From NCBI RefSeq assembly GCF_900167945.1, contig NZ_FUZA01000002.1:1302001-1366000 (forward strand): DNA of 64,000 bases, given 5' to 3'. This document shows, piece after piece, positions 46,303-55,400 of the stretch. Numbering within the stretch: the first letter of the stretch is position 1; each line of letters opens with the position of its first letter. A program made the position numbers and the translations under genes. Below the pieces are notes generated by a model. That model ran no database searches. It had not been told where the DNA came from and saw only the letters and a program-made list of their open reading frames with translations. Source of the DNA: Dyadobacter psychrophilus (lineage in GTDB: Bacteria > Bacteroidota > Bacteroidia > Cytophagales > Spirosomataceae).

Positions 46303-47700
46303 ATGGTTAAGAATATCAGGTATGAATACGTTGAAATTACCGATTTTGCGGCAGAAGGCAAATGTATATTTAAATCAGAAGACGGCGTAATTTTTGTAGA
46401 AGGAAATGTGGCTCCCGGTGACATAGTTGATTTACAAGTTGTAAAAACCAAGAAAAAATTGAAGGAGGCGATCGTTACCAAGATCCATTCCCACTCGCCC
46501 CTTAGGACAGACCCATATTGCCTGCATAACGTTGTATGCGGTGGCTGCAAATGGCAACATATCGCTTATGAACACCAACTGAAGTTTAAAAGACAACAGG
46601 TTGTGGACCATTTCCAGCGGATCGGGCACATTAAAAATGTGAGCATTAATGAGATCATCGCTGCACCCAAAACGGAATATTATCGGAACAAGCTTGAATT
46701 TACCTTTTCAAACTGGCGCTGGCTTACGAAAGACCAGATGGATTCGGGGGCGAAGTTCACAAAGCATGCGCTCGGTTTTCACGTTCCAAAACGTTTTGAT
46801 AAGATATTTACCGTAGACCACTGTCACCTGCAACCGGATCCTTCCAATACAATCCGGAATTCTTTGCATCATTTCGGTGAGCTGCATAACATTCCTTACT
46901 ATGATGTCAAATTCAATGTAGGAACGCTGCGAAACCTGGTGGTCAGGACGGCGAATTCGGGCGATGTAATGGTTATCGTGCAGTTTGGTGAGCAGAATGA
47001 TGAAGCCATCGAGCAGGTGATGCAGTATTTGCATAAAACACACAGCGAAATCACCTCATTAAATTACATTGTTAATCTAAAGGGAAATGATTCCTACCAG
47101 GATCAGGAAGTGATACATTATACAGGCGAGACGACCATCCGCGAGACGATGGAAGACCTGACTTTCCTCGTCGGCCCTAAATCTTTCTATCAAACCAATT
47201 CTGAACAGGCTTACCAGCTTTTCAGTGTAGCGCGTGAATTTGCAGGTTTGACTGGCAACGAGTCGGTTTATGACCTCTATACCGGAACTGGAACCATTGC
47301 GAATTTTGTAGCGCGCCGGGCTAAGAAAGTTGTAGGAGTCGAATATGTGGAAGCTGCGGTGCAGGACGCCAGAAAAAACTCTGAACTGAACGGCATCACA
47401 AACACAGCCTTCTTTGCCGGCGACATGCGGAGCATTATGAATGAAAGCTTTTTGAAAGAACATGGACGGCCCGATGTGATCATCACCGATCCACCGCGCG
47501 CAGGAATGGATCAGCCGGTTGTAGAAACGATCCTGAAAGCCGCGCCCGAGCGCATTGTGTACGTAAGTTGCAATACAGCCACACAAGCGCGGGACCTTGC
47601 ATTGATGTCGGGGGATTACGAGGTGACAAAGGTCCAGCCGGTTGATATGTTCCCCAATACGCACCATGTGGAGAATGTTGCGTTGCTGGTAAAACGGTAG
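46303..47700 (+). CDS. rlmD: 23S rRNA (uracil-5-)-methyltransferase, RlmD/RumA type
   Basis: 465 aa. The N-terminal TRAM domain (about 1-65) is followed by the iron-sulfur Cys cluster CLHNVVCGGCKWQ (three Cys; the fourth should be the Cys in DHCHLQ), a methyltransferase core with TGTGTIANFVARRAKKVVG and ITDPPRAGMD, and the catalytic nucleophile in VYVSCNTATQARDL. This set defines the RumA group that makes m5U in 23S rRNA; the exact site (U1939 or U747) cannot be read. It is cytoplasmic. The start is ATG at 46303. The last codons run into a repeat-rich 128-bp gap convergent with dnaB. Confidence 0.92.
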   Translation: MVKNIRYEYVEITDFAAEGKCIFKSEDGVIFVEGNVAPGDIVDLQVVKTKKKLKEAIVTKIHSHSPLRTDPYCLHNVVCGGCKWQHIAYEHQLKFKRQQVVDHFQRIGHIKNVSINEIIAAPKTEYYRNKLEFTFSNWRWLTKDQMDSGAKFTKHALGFHVPKRFDKIFTVDHCHLQPDPSNTIRNSLHHFGELHNIPYYDVKFNVGTLRNLVVRTANSGDVMVIVQFGEQNDEAIEQVMQYLHKTHSEITSLNYIVNLKGNDSYQDQEVIHYTGETTIRETMEDLTFLVGPKSFYQTNSEQAYQLFSVAREFAGLTGNESVYDLYTGTGTIANFVARRAKKVVGVEYVEAAVQDARKNSELNGITNTAFFAGDMRSIMNESFLKEHGRPDVIITDPPRAGMDQPVVETILKAAPERIVYVSCNTATQARDLALMSGDYEVTKVQPVDMFPNTHHVENVALLVKR

Positions 47701-47710
47701 GCTTGTTTTG

Positions 47711-47782
47711 TCCCTAAATCCCCTAAAGGGGAGTTTGCGTTCTCATGAGACTTTGCGTTCTCATAAGACTTTGCGTAGGACT
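47711..47782. repeat. Intergenic repeat: palindrome plus tandem 18-bp repeats
   Basis: A palindrome CCCCTAAAGGGG (47720-47731) follows TCCCTAAAT. Then come two near-identical 18-bp units starting TTTGCGTTCTCAT (47734-47751 and 47752-47769, one mismatch) and a partial third copy from 47770. It sits between the convergent rlmD and dnaB stops. The CCCTAAATCCCCTAAAGGGG phrase is, from memory, a dispersed intergenic repeat of Bacteroidota. Confidence 0.7.
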
Positions 47783-47828
47783 TGTAAGCGACAATCACCC
47801 CTTCATGGGCCGGGGGCAATGCACCATG

Positions 47829-49442
47829 TCAAAACGGTGGCTCGCTGTCGGGCCCTTTATAATCGAAATTACTCAGATCATTTGCCCTGCTCCTCAGCGT
47901 TCCGCCTGCGGGAGCGGGCTTGCTTTGACTTTCGAAGGATGCGATCGGGTTGGTGGTTTGAATCGGGCGGTCTACTGAGAATGGTGCCGGTGTGAATTGC
48001 GAATCCAGATCGGTGAATTTGGTATACTTTCCAATAAACCTTAGCTGAACTGTATCCAATGATCCTGCACGGTTTTTGGCAACGATCACTTCACCGATCC
48101 CGGCGACAGAGTTACCGGACTCGTCTTCTGTAATGCCGTAATATTCAGGGCGATATAAGAAAAGAACCATATCCGCATCTTGCTCTATCGATCCTGATTC
48201 CCTTAAATCTGAAAGTTGCGGCCTTTTTTCACCACCACGCGTTTCAACCGCACGGCTCAACTGTGACAGCGCGATAACAGGCACATCCAGCTCTTTTGCC
48301 AGGTTTTTGAGGGACCGCGAGATCATTGCAATTTCCTGCTCACGGTTACCTGCGCCTTTGCCACCCGTATCTCCGGTCATCAGCTGCAAGTAGTCAATCA
48401 CGATCATTTGAATGTCGTGCTGGGCTTTCAGGCGTCGGCATTTGGCTCGCAGTTCGAGAATGGATAGGGCGGGGGTGTCGTCAATGTAAATGGGTGCATT
48501 GGTGAGCCGGTGAATGCGGTGGTGCAATTGCTCCCATTCGTGCGGCGCAAGACTTCCTTTCCTGATCTTTTCACTATCAATCTCGGCCTCAGCAGATATC
48601 AAACGATTGACCAGCTGAACCGAGGACATTTCGAGTGAGAAAATGGCGACCGGCATGTTGAAGTCCACGGCTGCATTCCGCAGTGAAGAAACGACAAATG
48701 CGGTCTTTCCCATACCGGGACGGGCCGCAAGGATCATTAATTCCGTTTTCTGCCAGCCCGATGTCAGTCGGTCCAGGGCACTGAAACCGGATGGTACGCC
48801 GGTAAGACCGTCCTTATTATTCTTTTTCTGATCAAGTTCAGCCAATGCCTGACGCATCAGTGCGCCCATATCAGCATAATTTTTCTTAATGTTGGATTCA
48901 GAGATCTGGAACAAGCTTTGTTCTGTTTTGTCCAGGAGTCTGAAAACGTCCGTTGTGTCTTCAAATGCTTCACGCTGGATCTCCGATGCGACTTTAATAA
49001 GCTCTCGTTTAATGAAAGCCTGGGAAATGATGCGCGCGTGGAATTCAATGTTGGCAGCAGAGTTGACCTTTGATGTCAGCTCCATAATGTACTGCGCTCC
49101 GCCAATCAGTTCAAGCTCGCCTGTACTGCGCAATTTGGAGGTGACAGTAAGCATGTCAATCGGTTCCGAATCTGCAAAAAGAGTGATAATTGCAGTGTAA
49201 ATCCGGATGTGTGCTTCCTTGTAAAAGCTATCCGGCCGAAGGATATCGGCAACGGCTGTAAGGGCATCTTTCTCGATCATCAAAGCACCTAAAACGGCCT
49301 CTTCCAGATCCACTGCCTGAGGAGGTAACTTGCTGAAAGTCTGATCGATACCAGGTGTTCTGGTGCCCATTGGCTTGCGCCCCTGATTGCTTTGTTTCGA
49401 TCCTGATTTGTTGAAATTGCCGGATGCCTTGTCGTTTTCCAT
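47829..49442 (-). CDS. dnaB: Replicative DNA helicase
   Basis: 537 aa. The N-terminal DnaB helical domain (about 35-140, DLEEAVLGALMIEKDALTAV) and RecA-like motor (about 210-470) are present. Walker A is AARPGMGKTAF, Walker B is IVIDYLQLM, and the arginine-finger region lies near NREQEIAMISRSLKNLA. The C-terminal 60 residues are a Pro/Ser-rich tail. It unwinds the fork as a hexamer. ATG at 49442 lies only 7 bp after a TAACTTTG element, suggesting an extremely short or leaderless mRNA. Confidence 0.97.
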   Translation of the reverse strand: MENDKASGNFNKSGSKQSNQGRKPMGTRTPGIDQTFSKLPPQAVDLEEAVLGALMIEKDALTAVADILRPDSFYKEAHIRIYTAIITLFADSEPIDMLTVTSKLRSTGELELIGGAQYIMELTSKVNSAANIEFHARIISQAFIKRELIKVASEIQREAFEDTTDVFRLLDKTEQSLFQISESNIKKNYADMGALMRQALAELDQKKNNKDGLTGVPSGFSALDRLTSGWQKTELMILAARPGMGKTAFVVSSLRNAAVDFNMPVAIFSLEMSSVQLVNRLISAEAEIDSEKIRKGSLAPHEWEQLHHRIHRLTNAPIYIDDTPALSILELRAKCRRLKAQHDIQMIVIDYLQLMTGDTGGKGAGNREQEIAMISRSLKNLAKELDVPVIALSQLSRAVETRGGEKRPQLSDLRESGSIEQDADMVLFLYRPEYYGITEDESGNSVAGIGEVIVAKNRAGSLDTVQLRFIGKYTKFTDLDSQFTPAPFSVDRPIQTTNPIASFESQSKPAPAGGTLRSRANDLSNFDYKGPDSEPPF

Positions 49443-49449
49443 GTTAACA

Positions 49450-49457
49450 CAAAGTTA
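49450..49457 (-). promoter_or_regulatory. Putative -7 element of the dnaB promoter (TAACTTTG)
   Basis: Exact match to the Bacteroidota TAnnTTTG consensus on the minus strand, 7 bp before the dnaB ATG. Transcription would start at or next to the start codon. No matching TTG was found at the usual upstream distance. Confidence 0.45.
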
Positions 49458-49688
49458 AGGAAAGCGGGACGTGTAAGAAAGAAAGGAAGGTTAAGTTCAT
49501 TCATTTATTTTTTTTCGAAAAACGCATCATTTTGTCCGGCTCTGATAATGAAACAGTTGATCAAAATATGCTAAACATTCGGCTTTAAATCTGTCAGGAT
49601 AATTGTAATTCTCAGCTTTTGTTTTACAATTGTTGGTTATTATTACTAAATTTTAGATCAAATAGAGAAACACTAAACTTTAATTCAT

Positions 49689-50636
49689 TTGCTGGAAAAA
49701 ATCATCACGCTCGAGGACGTTTCAATGGTTGATTTTTTGGGTATTCACAATGCGAATATCAAGGAAGTTGCAGCCGCTTTCCCTGGAAGCAAAATTATTT
49801 CACGCGGAAACGAGATCCGCATTCAGGGCACCGCCCCGGAAATTATCCGTATCACTGACGTAATGGATTCATTAATAGCTCATTACCAAAAGTACGGCAA
49901 GGTTACGAATGACAATGTCAAGGGTTATTTAAATGGAGTTGTAAAGGCACCCGTTGCCAGTGCGGAAGATGATGCGGATGTGATCATTTATGGCAACAAA
50001 GGGCTGGTCGTCAAAGCCAAAACACCGAACCAGAAGTTGCTGGTGGAGCAGGCAGAGAAATTTGATCTCGTGTTTGCAGTAGGGCCGGCTGGAACAGGAA
50101 AAACGTACACTGCGGTTGCTATTGCCGTGCGCGCTTTGAAAAACAAGGAAGTAAGGAAGATCATTATAACACGTCCCGCTGTTGAGGCCGGAGAAAACCT
50201 GGGATTTTTGCCAGGGGATCTAAAAGAAAAGATCGATCCGTATCTGCGCCCGATCTATGACGCGCTGGACGATATGATTGCGCCGGAAAAACTGAAACTG
50301 TATCTGGAAAGCCGCGTGATCGAAATTGCCCCGCTGGCCTATATGCGCGGCCGAACATTGAACAATGCATTCATTTTGCTGGACGAGGCCCAGAATACGA
50401 CACCCATGCAGATGAAAATGTTCCTGACCAGGATGGGACCAAGTTCAAAAGCCATCATTACCGGTGACAAATCCCAGATCGATTTGCCTAAAAATCTTAA
50501 ATCGGGGTTAATAGACTCATTAACAGTGCTGAAAGGGATCAAAGGGATCAGTTTTGTGGAACTGGACGGATCCGATGTGGTAAGACACCGTTTGGTAAAA
50601 GATATTCTGGCAGCTTATGACAAATCTGAGCAGTAA
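49689..50636 (+). CDS. PhoH-family ATPase, TTG start
   Basis: 315 aa. A short KH-like N-terminal part (about 1-105) is followed by a P-loop ATPase domain with Walker A GPAGTGKTYTA, Walker B FILLDEAQNTT and the PRAGMG-like sensor TRMGPSSKAIITGDKSQIDLP. PhoH proteins are cytoplasmic and linked to RNA metabolism and phosphate stress; no biochemical role is certain. TTG at 49689 is used because the conserved beginning LEKIITLEDVSMVDFLG starts there; the first ATG (49725) would cut it. The 3' end overlaps the next gene by 20 bp, indicating an operon with the M43 protease and comEC. Confidence 0.93.
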   Translation: MLEKIITLEDVSMVDFLGIHNANIKEVAAAFPGSKIISRGNEIRIQGTAPEIIRITDVMDSLIAHYQKYGKVTNDNVKGYLNGVVKAPVASAEDDADVIIYGNKGLVVKAKTPNQKLLVEQAEKFDLVFAVGPAGTGKTYTAVAIAVRALKNKEVRKIIITRPAVEAGENLGFLPGDLKEKIDPYLRPIYDALDDMIAPEKLKLYLESRVIEIAPLAYMRGRTLNNAFILLDEAQNTTPMQMKMFLTRMGPSSKAIITGDKSQIDLPKNLKSGLIDSLTVLKGIKGISFVELDGSDVVRHRLVKDILAAYDKSEQ

Positions 50637-51906
50637 GCGTCTGCTAACCTTTTTATTAATTGTTATTTCAAAAACGTTCGTGCTGGCGCAGGACAGCGAC
50701 GCGCTGCTCAACCGCTGCGCCAGCACCGAACTGGATGCGTTGACAATTTCCAGGTATCCGGCTTTACAAAATCTTCGGTTGAAGTCGGAGGAAGCCATTC
50801 AAAAGCGCATTAAAGCAAACAAAACATCACTGCGGACAAATGCGGATGAGATTATAACCATCCCGGTTGTGGTGCACGTGGTGCATAGTAAGGAAGATAA
50901 GACAGTTGGTGGGCAAGGAAATGCAAACATTACGGATGCCCAGATCCAAAATCAGATCGACGTTTTGAATGAGGATTATGGCAATGCATCAGGTTATAAA
51001 GGTTTTTATACAGATTCATTGGGTGTCGACACAGGGATTCGGTTCAAGCTGGTGACCATTGTTCGCACATTTAATGAGAAAGAGCAGTTTAGCCCCATTA
51101 CGGATGCCGACCAGCTTGCCGAAATTTCTCCCGCATGGCTTACGAACCGTTACCTCAACATTTGGGTCTGCCGGTTATCCGACCGCTATCTGGGAACATC
51201 CCAGTTTCCGGTCGTGACCGAGCTTAATGACCTTACCGCCGGATTATCCACAGCCGAGGATGAAGCCTTGCGATCTTTAACTGATGGTGTGATCATTGAT
51301 TTCCGTTATTTCGGAAGGAATTCACCTGCCATTACGAGTTCGGTTTACAATCTCGGCCGCACAACTACGCATGAAGTCGGTCACTGGCTTGGGCTGATCC
51401 ACATCTGGGGCGATAGAAATTGCGGAACCGATCATTGTGAGGATACGCCAACAGCTTTCACCAAAAATGAAACAACCGACGTTTCCTGCACGCCGGTGTT
51501 CTCGGAATGTCGTGGGGTGAAGACGCGGAATATGATCGAGAATTACATGGATTATTCCCCCGACGTTTGTATGAGTGTTTTTACCAACGACCAGAAAGAG
51601 CGGATGCACGCAGTGCTCGAACTGAGCCCAAGGCGCGCTAAATTGGTAGAATATTCAAAAATTACCGGCGAGGATCTGCTTGTAGAGTTATATCCGAATC
51701 CCGTGAGCGAGACTTTAACAGCCAATGTTTTTACGCCTAATTTCCAGCTTTTCACAGTTGAAATTATTAATCAGCGTGGTCAGCGCATGATTTCCGGGGC
51801 TACCAACATGAGTTATCTGGAAGTCAGCAAATTTCCCAGCGGATTGTATTACTACAAAGTTTCGTCTGGCGGACAAACGGTCACTAAACGGTTCATAGTT
51901 CGTTAA
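50617..51906 (+). CDS. Secreted M43 (pappalysin-like) zinc metalloprotease with T9SS type A sorting tail
   Basis: 429 aa. The signal peptide (about 1-25, ends VLAQ) is followed by a pro-region and the protease domain: zinc motif HEVGHWLGLIH (His252, Glu253, His256, His262) and the Met-turn region NYMDYSPDVCMSVF. The final 80 residues form a type A sorting domain (LYPNPVSETLTANVF ... SGLYYYKVSSGGQTVTKRFIVR read in parts), so it is exported by the type IX system and probably anchored or released at the cell surface. It overlaps the end of phoH by 20 bp and is followed by comEC after 1 bp. This operon order has no obvious functional logic beyond cotranscription. Confidence 0.93.
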   Translation: MTNLSSKRLLTFLLIVISKTFVLAQDSDALLNRCASTELDALTISRYPALQNLRLKSEEAIQKRIKANKTSLRTNADEIITIPVVVHVVHSKEDKTVGGQGNANITDAQIQNQIDVLNEDYGNASGYKGFYTDSLGVDTGIRFKLVTIVRTFNEKEQFSPITDADQLAEISPAWLTNRYLNIWVCRLSDRYLGTSQFPVVTELNDLTAGLSTAEDEALRSLTDGVIIDFRYFGRNSPAITSSVYNLGRTTTHEVGHWLGLIHIWGDRNCGTDHCEDTPTAFTKNETTDVSCTPVFSECRGVKTRNMIENYMDYSPDVCMSVFTNDQKERMHAVLELSPRRAKLVEYSKITGEDLLVELYPNPVSETLTANVFTPNFQLFTVEIINQRGQRMISGATNMSYLEVSKFPSGLYYYKVSSGGQTVTKRFIVR

Positions 51907-51907
51907 T

Positions 51908-53689
51908 ATGCTGCCACGTTCACCATTTGTCGGCGTCGTTTTGTTTTATATAGCCGGTATTTTGTTGAGCGAAATTATCCCCGCTTCCGACCAGTCGACA
52001 ACATTGCTCGTCTTGCTGTCTGCATTGCTTCTCACGGTTTGTTTTATTTTGTATTCCAAAAGTCTTAAAGCAGCATTTGGAATAACATTTTCGCTATTTA
52101 TGGTCTCCCTGGGCGCGTTTACAATGACGAGCCTCGAGAAAAGTAATGATGCGAACATTACTGCATTAACTGATGTAAGCTACTCTGCGTACGAAGCAGA
52201 TATCAAAACCTTACCTGAAAAGCGCAGCAAATCGATCCGCTATGAAGCCCGAATTACCCGCATTAGAACCCCGGAAAAGTGGGTCAATGTTGATTTGAAA
52301 GCATTGATCAGCATTAACCAGGAAGTTGCCATTATTCCGGGGCCGGGAAACAGGCTAATTGTTAATGGCACGTTAGAACGCCCTATGGCAGCAGCAAACC
52401 CCATGCAGTTCGACTATCGCGGCTATCTGAGAAACAAGGGAATAGTTTGGACGGATTATCTGGATGGGCGTTCTTTCCAGTTGATTCCTGCTGCGGATCA
52501 CGCCTTTTTTCTCAAACAATGGAGCACTGGCATTTCAAAATGGGCGGCTGATGTGCTAAAGGCAAATGTGGACGACGATGCTGCCTATGGATTGATCAAA
52601 GCCATGTTACTCGGCAGGCGAGATGATTTGCGATCAGATCAGGTCAGTGATTATACGACTTCGGGAACTGTGCATATCTTGTCCGTTTCAGGCATGCATG
52701 TAGCCATTATATTCCTGGTCATAACCTATTTGTTGGGCTGGATGAAGCGTTGGCCGCTGGGCAAAATGCTTTACCTGACACTGATAATTGCCTTATTAGG
52801 TTTCTATGCGTTGGTTACCGGTTTACCACCTTCGGTTCAGCGTGCAACGCTTATGTGCATTGTTTTCGTTGTGGCCGAAGTATTTAGCCGAAAGCACAAT
52901 GCTATGAATACGCTTGCTTTTTCGGCTTTGCTTATTTTGCTCGTCGATCCTGCTGCACTTTACGATGTTGGGTTTCAACTTTCTTATCTTGCTATGAGCG
53001 GGATTTTTTTTCTGTATGAGCCACTTAACAGCGTTTTTACTCCGGCCAATAAATTATTGAAGTTTGTCTGGCAGATTTCAGCATTGTCTTTCGCAGCGCA
53101 GCTTGCAACCTTTCCGCTGAGCCTGTTTTATTTTCATCAATTTCCCAGTTATTTCTGGTTGGTCACTCCATTTGTGATTGCCTTCACGAATGTGTTGTTA
53201 CCGGCTGCATTAGTCCTGTTGCTATTATCCACACTGCATGTTTTCTGGCTGCAACTGATTGTTAATAAGGTGGTTTGGCTATCTGCATATTTAACCAATA
53301 TTGCAGTGTCTGTTCCCAAATCATTACCGGGTTATTTGTTGGAAAACCTGAATTTGGATAAAGTTGAAGTGGCTTTACTGTATGCGCTACTCTTCACGAT
53401 TTGGTATGCCTATCATTCCAGGACATATCAATATCTCAAATTTTCCTATCTCTTAGTGATCATTTTTGCCACTTATTCAGTTTCCAGAAGCATTCAGATT
53501 CGCCTGTCAGACCAGATGGTGGTGCATTCGGTTCCCAAGCATCAGGTTGTAAGTTTCAAGCAGGGGAGTTCGCTTTATGTTGTGTCTGACAAGGCATTTC
53601 GAGAGGATGTCGATGCCTACAATTTTTATATTAAAACTTACGCAACAAGTCACGAGATAGGGGAAACTGTGTTCATTACAGCGAAGTAA
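51908..53689 (+). CDS. ComEC/Rec2-family membrane protein without the metallo-hydrolase domain
   Basis: 593 aa with about 10 hydrophobic segments. An N-terminal DUF4131-like region (MLPRSPFVGVVLFYIAGILL) is followed by an OB-like periplasmic part (about 60-190) and the Competence core (GTVHILSVSGMHVAIIFLVI, then TGLPPSVQRATLMCIVFVVAEVFSR, split around its centre). ComEC forms the inner-membrane channel for incoming single-stranded DNA. The C-terminal beta-lactamase-like nuclease domain present in longer homologues is missing; many Bacteroidota ComEC proteins are this short. No other DNA-uptake gene is nearby. The start is ATG at 51908, 1 bp after the protease stop. Confidence 0.92.
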   Translation: MLPRSPFVGVVLFYIAGILLSEIIPASDQSTTLLVLLSALLLTVCFILYSKSLKAAFGITFSLFMVSLGAFTMTSLEKSNDANITALTDVSYSAYEADIKTLPEKRSKSIRYEARITRIRTPEKWVNVDLKALISINQEVAIIPGPGNRLIVNGTLERPMAAANPMQFDYRGYLRNKGIVWTDYLDGRSFQLIPAADHAFFLKQWSTGISKWAADVLKANVDDDAAYGLIKAMLLGRRDDLRSDQVSDYTTSGTVHILSVSGMHVAIIFLVITYLLGWMKRWPLGKMLYLTLIIALLGFYALVTGLPPSVQRATLMCIVFVVAEVFSRKHNAMNTLAFSALLILLVDPAALYDVGFQLSYLAMSGIFFLYEPLNSVFTPANKLLKFVWQISALSFAAQLATFPLSLFYFHQFPSYFWLVTPFVIAFTNVLLPAALVLLLLSTLHVFWLQLIVNKVVWLSAYLTNIAVSVPKSLPGYLLENLNLDKVEVALLYALLFTIWYAYHSRTYQYLKFSYLLVIIFATYSVSRSIQIRLSDQMVVHSVPKHQVVSFKQGSSLYVVSDKAFREDVDAYNFYIKTYATSHEIGETVFITAK

Positions 53690-53702
53690 TCAATATAACG
53701 CA

Positions 53703-54785
53703 TTATTGGACAGCGTAAACAGCTGAGATTTCGCGGGCGATTTTCCGGTCCCATTCGGCTTGTGCGCCGGCATTCAGGCCGTGACCCGTTTCACCATCAT
53801 AGCGTTCCTGATCCGTATTCATTTCACGGAAAGCTTCCAAAAACTGATATTGAATTTCGCTGTCATAATCTTCAATGGTCAGATCGGCTTTAAGCAATCG
53901 CGCTTTGAATTTCTCGACTACAAGCCTCGTAATGTCAAAATGAATCTGCTCGTGCCGCAAAGTGCTTGCATTTCTGGATTCGGGCCGCCCCCAGGACATG
54001 CTTTTTACCATGAAAGTTTTCAGACCTATTTCAACCACAAGATCGTCGTCCTTGGGGTAAGACCGGCCTTCATAGCCAAAACTGGTAAATACTGCCGCCG
54101 CGAATCGGCTGCCGGGCCTGGCATTCCGTACTTTGAAATCGTCCCAGATCAGCGGTCTTTTAGGTGAATAAAAAACCGTATCCGGATCATTGTTCACGAT
54201 TTCCTTAAAAACCAATTGAATATCCCTAGCCAGCGCAGGATTTTTTCCTGCATTTAAGCTCATCCATTTTTGAAAATGTGCCAACGATTGATCCAGAAGC
54301 TGTTTCACAAGCTTTTCATAATCATATTCCCTCTCCGGTCGGGTGTAATTGGCGGCGGTCTGGTAACTGGTCAACTCTACCGGCTGCATATTCCTGTACC
54401 AGCGAAATTTGACCGAAAGCTTCACTTCGCCCGTCACTTTATTAGGTGCGACCCGCTTTTCATTCAGCGAAAGATCTTTAATGCTGATATAAAGCGGCAG
54501 GTAAGTCTGCTCTTTTTTAGGCGCGGCAAAAGACCAATATGTGAAAAGTTCTTTCTCTGCTTTCCCCGGCAACATTGCGGGAACATCTTTTCCAAATAAA
54601 ACCACTTTTCCTAAACCTGCACCGGGAATAATGCGTTGATCTTCAACTTCCTGAATGAAAAATTTATAAGTTTTAAGCAATGATGCCGGATCCTGTGCAA
54701 GCTTCAATACAACCTTCTCCTGCTGTGAAAAAGCGGGCAGGAATGTTGAAACCATTAAAAGAGCCAGCAAAAAACTTCTGATCAT
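53703..54785 (-). CDS. Exported DUF922-like putative zinc protease
   Basis: 360 aa with a signal peptide (ends PAFSQ). The C-terminal 150 residues resemble DUF922: IWDDFKVRNARPGSRFAAAVF, an HExxH zinc motif HEQIHFDIT, and the later YDGETGHGLNAGAQAEWDRKI, which supplies the third ligand region. The N-terminal 190 residues have no recognised domain. The likely role is a periplasmic peptidase; substrate unknown. It is convergent with comEC (14 bp between stops) and divergent from the dCMP deaminase gene. The start is ATG at 54785. Confidence 0.75.
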   Translation of the reverse strand: MIRSFLLALLMVSTFLPAFSQQEKVVLKLAQDPASLLKTYKFFIQEVEDQRIIPGAGLGKVVLFGKDVPAMLPGKAEKELFTYWSFAAPKKEQTYLPLYISIKDLSLNEKRVAPNKVTGEVKLSVKFRWYRNMQPVELTSYQTAANYTRPEREYDYEKLVKQLLDQSLAHFQKWMSLNAGKNPALARDIQLVFKEIVNNDPDTVFYSPKRPLIWDDFKVRNARPGSRFAAAVFTSFGYEGRSYPKDDDLVVEIGLKTFMVKSMSWGRPESRNASTLRHEQIHFDITRLVVEKFKARLLKADLTIEDYDSEIQYQFLEAFREMNTDQERYDGETGHGLNAGAQAEWDRKIAREISAVYAVQ

Positions 54786-54854
54786 ACTTCAAAATCTTGT
54801 GTTGAATCCCGTTTTCAATTCGATAAGTTTGTATAAAAATTATTGAAGAAACGA

Positions 54855-55334
54855 ATGACTTTACCTACAACGAATTTGCGCCCGAAATTTGATGATATCT
54901 ACATGGAATTAGCAAAAAATCTGGCGCTGCGTTCACATTGTATCAAAGCACAGGTGGGTGCGGTATTAACGAAAGACACGCGTATTATTTCTATTGGTTA
55001 TAACGGCCCTCCCGCCGGAACGCATAATTGTGACGAAGAATTTCCGGAAGTAGGCTGTCCGAGAGACGCCAAAGGAAGCTGCTCGCTGGCCTTACACGCG
55101 GAACAGAATGCTATTTTATTTGCCGTAAAAAATGGCTCAAATATCGAAGGGTCGACGCTTTTCGTAACCTTAGCGCCGTGCATTGCCTGCGCCAGGGTGA
55201 TTTATACAATGAAAATCAAAAAAGTAATTTTCCTGCATTCCTACGCAGCCTACAAGGGAATCGCGATTGAAGAGGGAGTGGAGTTTTTAAAACGCTTCGG
55301 CGTGGAGGTGGAGCAGTATGTAATGAGTGAATGA
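54855..55334 (+). CDS. dCMP deaminase (ComEB-like)
   Basis: About 159 aa. The zinc-dependent cytidine-deaminase fold is clear: HAEQNAILFAVKNG carries the His and catalytic Glu, and TLAPCIACARVIYTMKI the two zinc Cys (PCxxC). RPKFDDIYMELAKNLALRSHC and IGYNGPPAGTHNCDEEFP are typical of bacterial dCMP deaminase. It converts dCMP to dUMP for thymidylate synthesis. I used ATG at 54855; TTG at 54843 would add four residues. The stop codon TGA lies inside the first tandem repeat downstream (55325-55356). Confidence 0.93.
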   Translation: MTLPTTNLRPKFDDIYMELAKNLALRSHCIKAQVGAVLTKDTRIISIGYNGPPAGTHNCDEEFPEVGCPRDAKGSCSLALHAEQNAILFAVKNGSNIEGSTLFVTLAPCIACARVIYTMKIKKVIFLHSYAAYKGIAIEEGVEFLKRFGVEVEQYVMSE

Positions 55335-55386
55335 GTGAATGAGTGAATGAGTGAATAGAATATAACATTCACTCATTCACTCATTC
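55325..55386. repeat. Tandem GAGTGAAT octamers with inverted copy
   Basis: Four perfect copies of GAGTGAAT (55325-55356) are followed 10 bp later by the inverted 20-mer at 55367-55386, so the DNA folds into a 20-bp perfect hairpin. The dCMP deaminase stop codon lies within the repeats. It is convergent with slyD and may act as a terminator for both genes. Confidence 0.8.
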
Positions 55387-55400
55387 AAAATTCAACATTA

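Noticed and set aside
47734..47782. CRISPR array in the 18-bp repeats
   Set aside because: Units are directly adjacent with no spacers and there are no cas genes.
55325..55386. CRISPR array
   Set aside because: The repeats are 8 bp, contiguous and without spacers.
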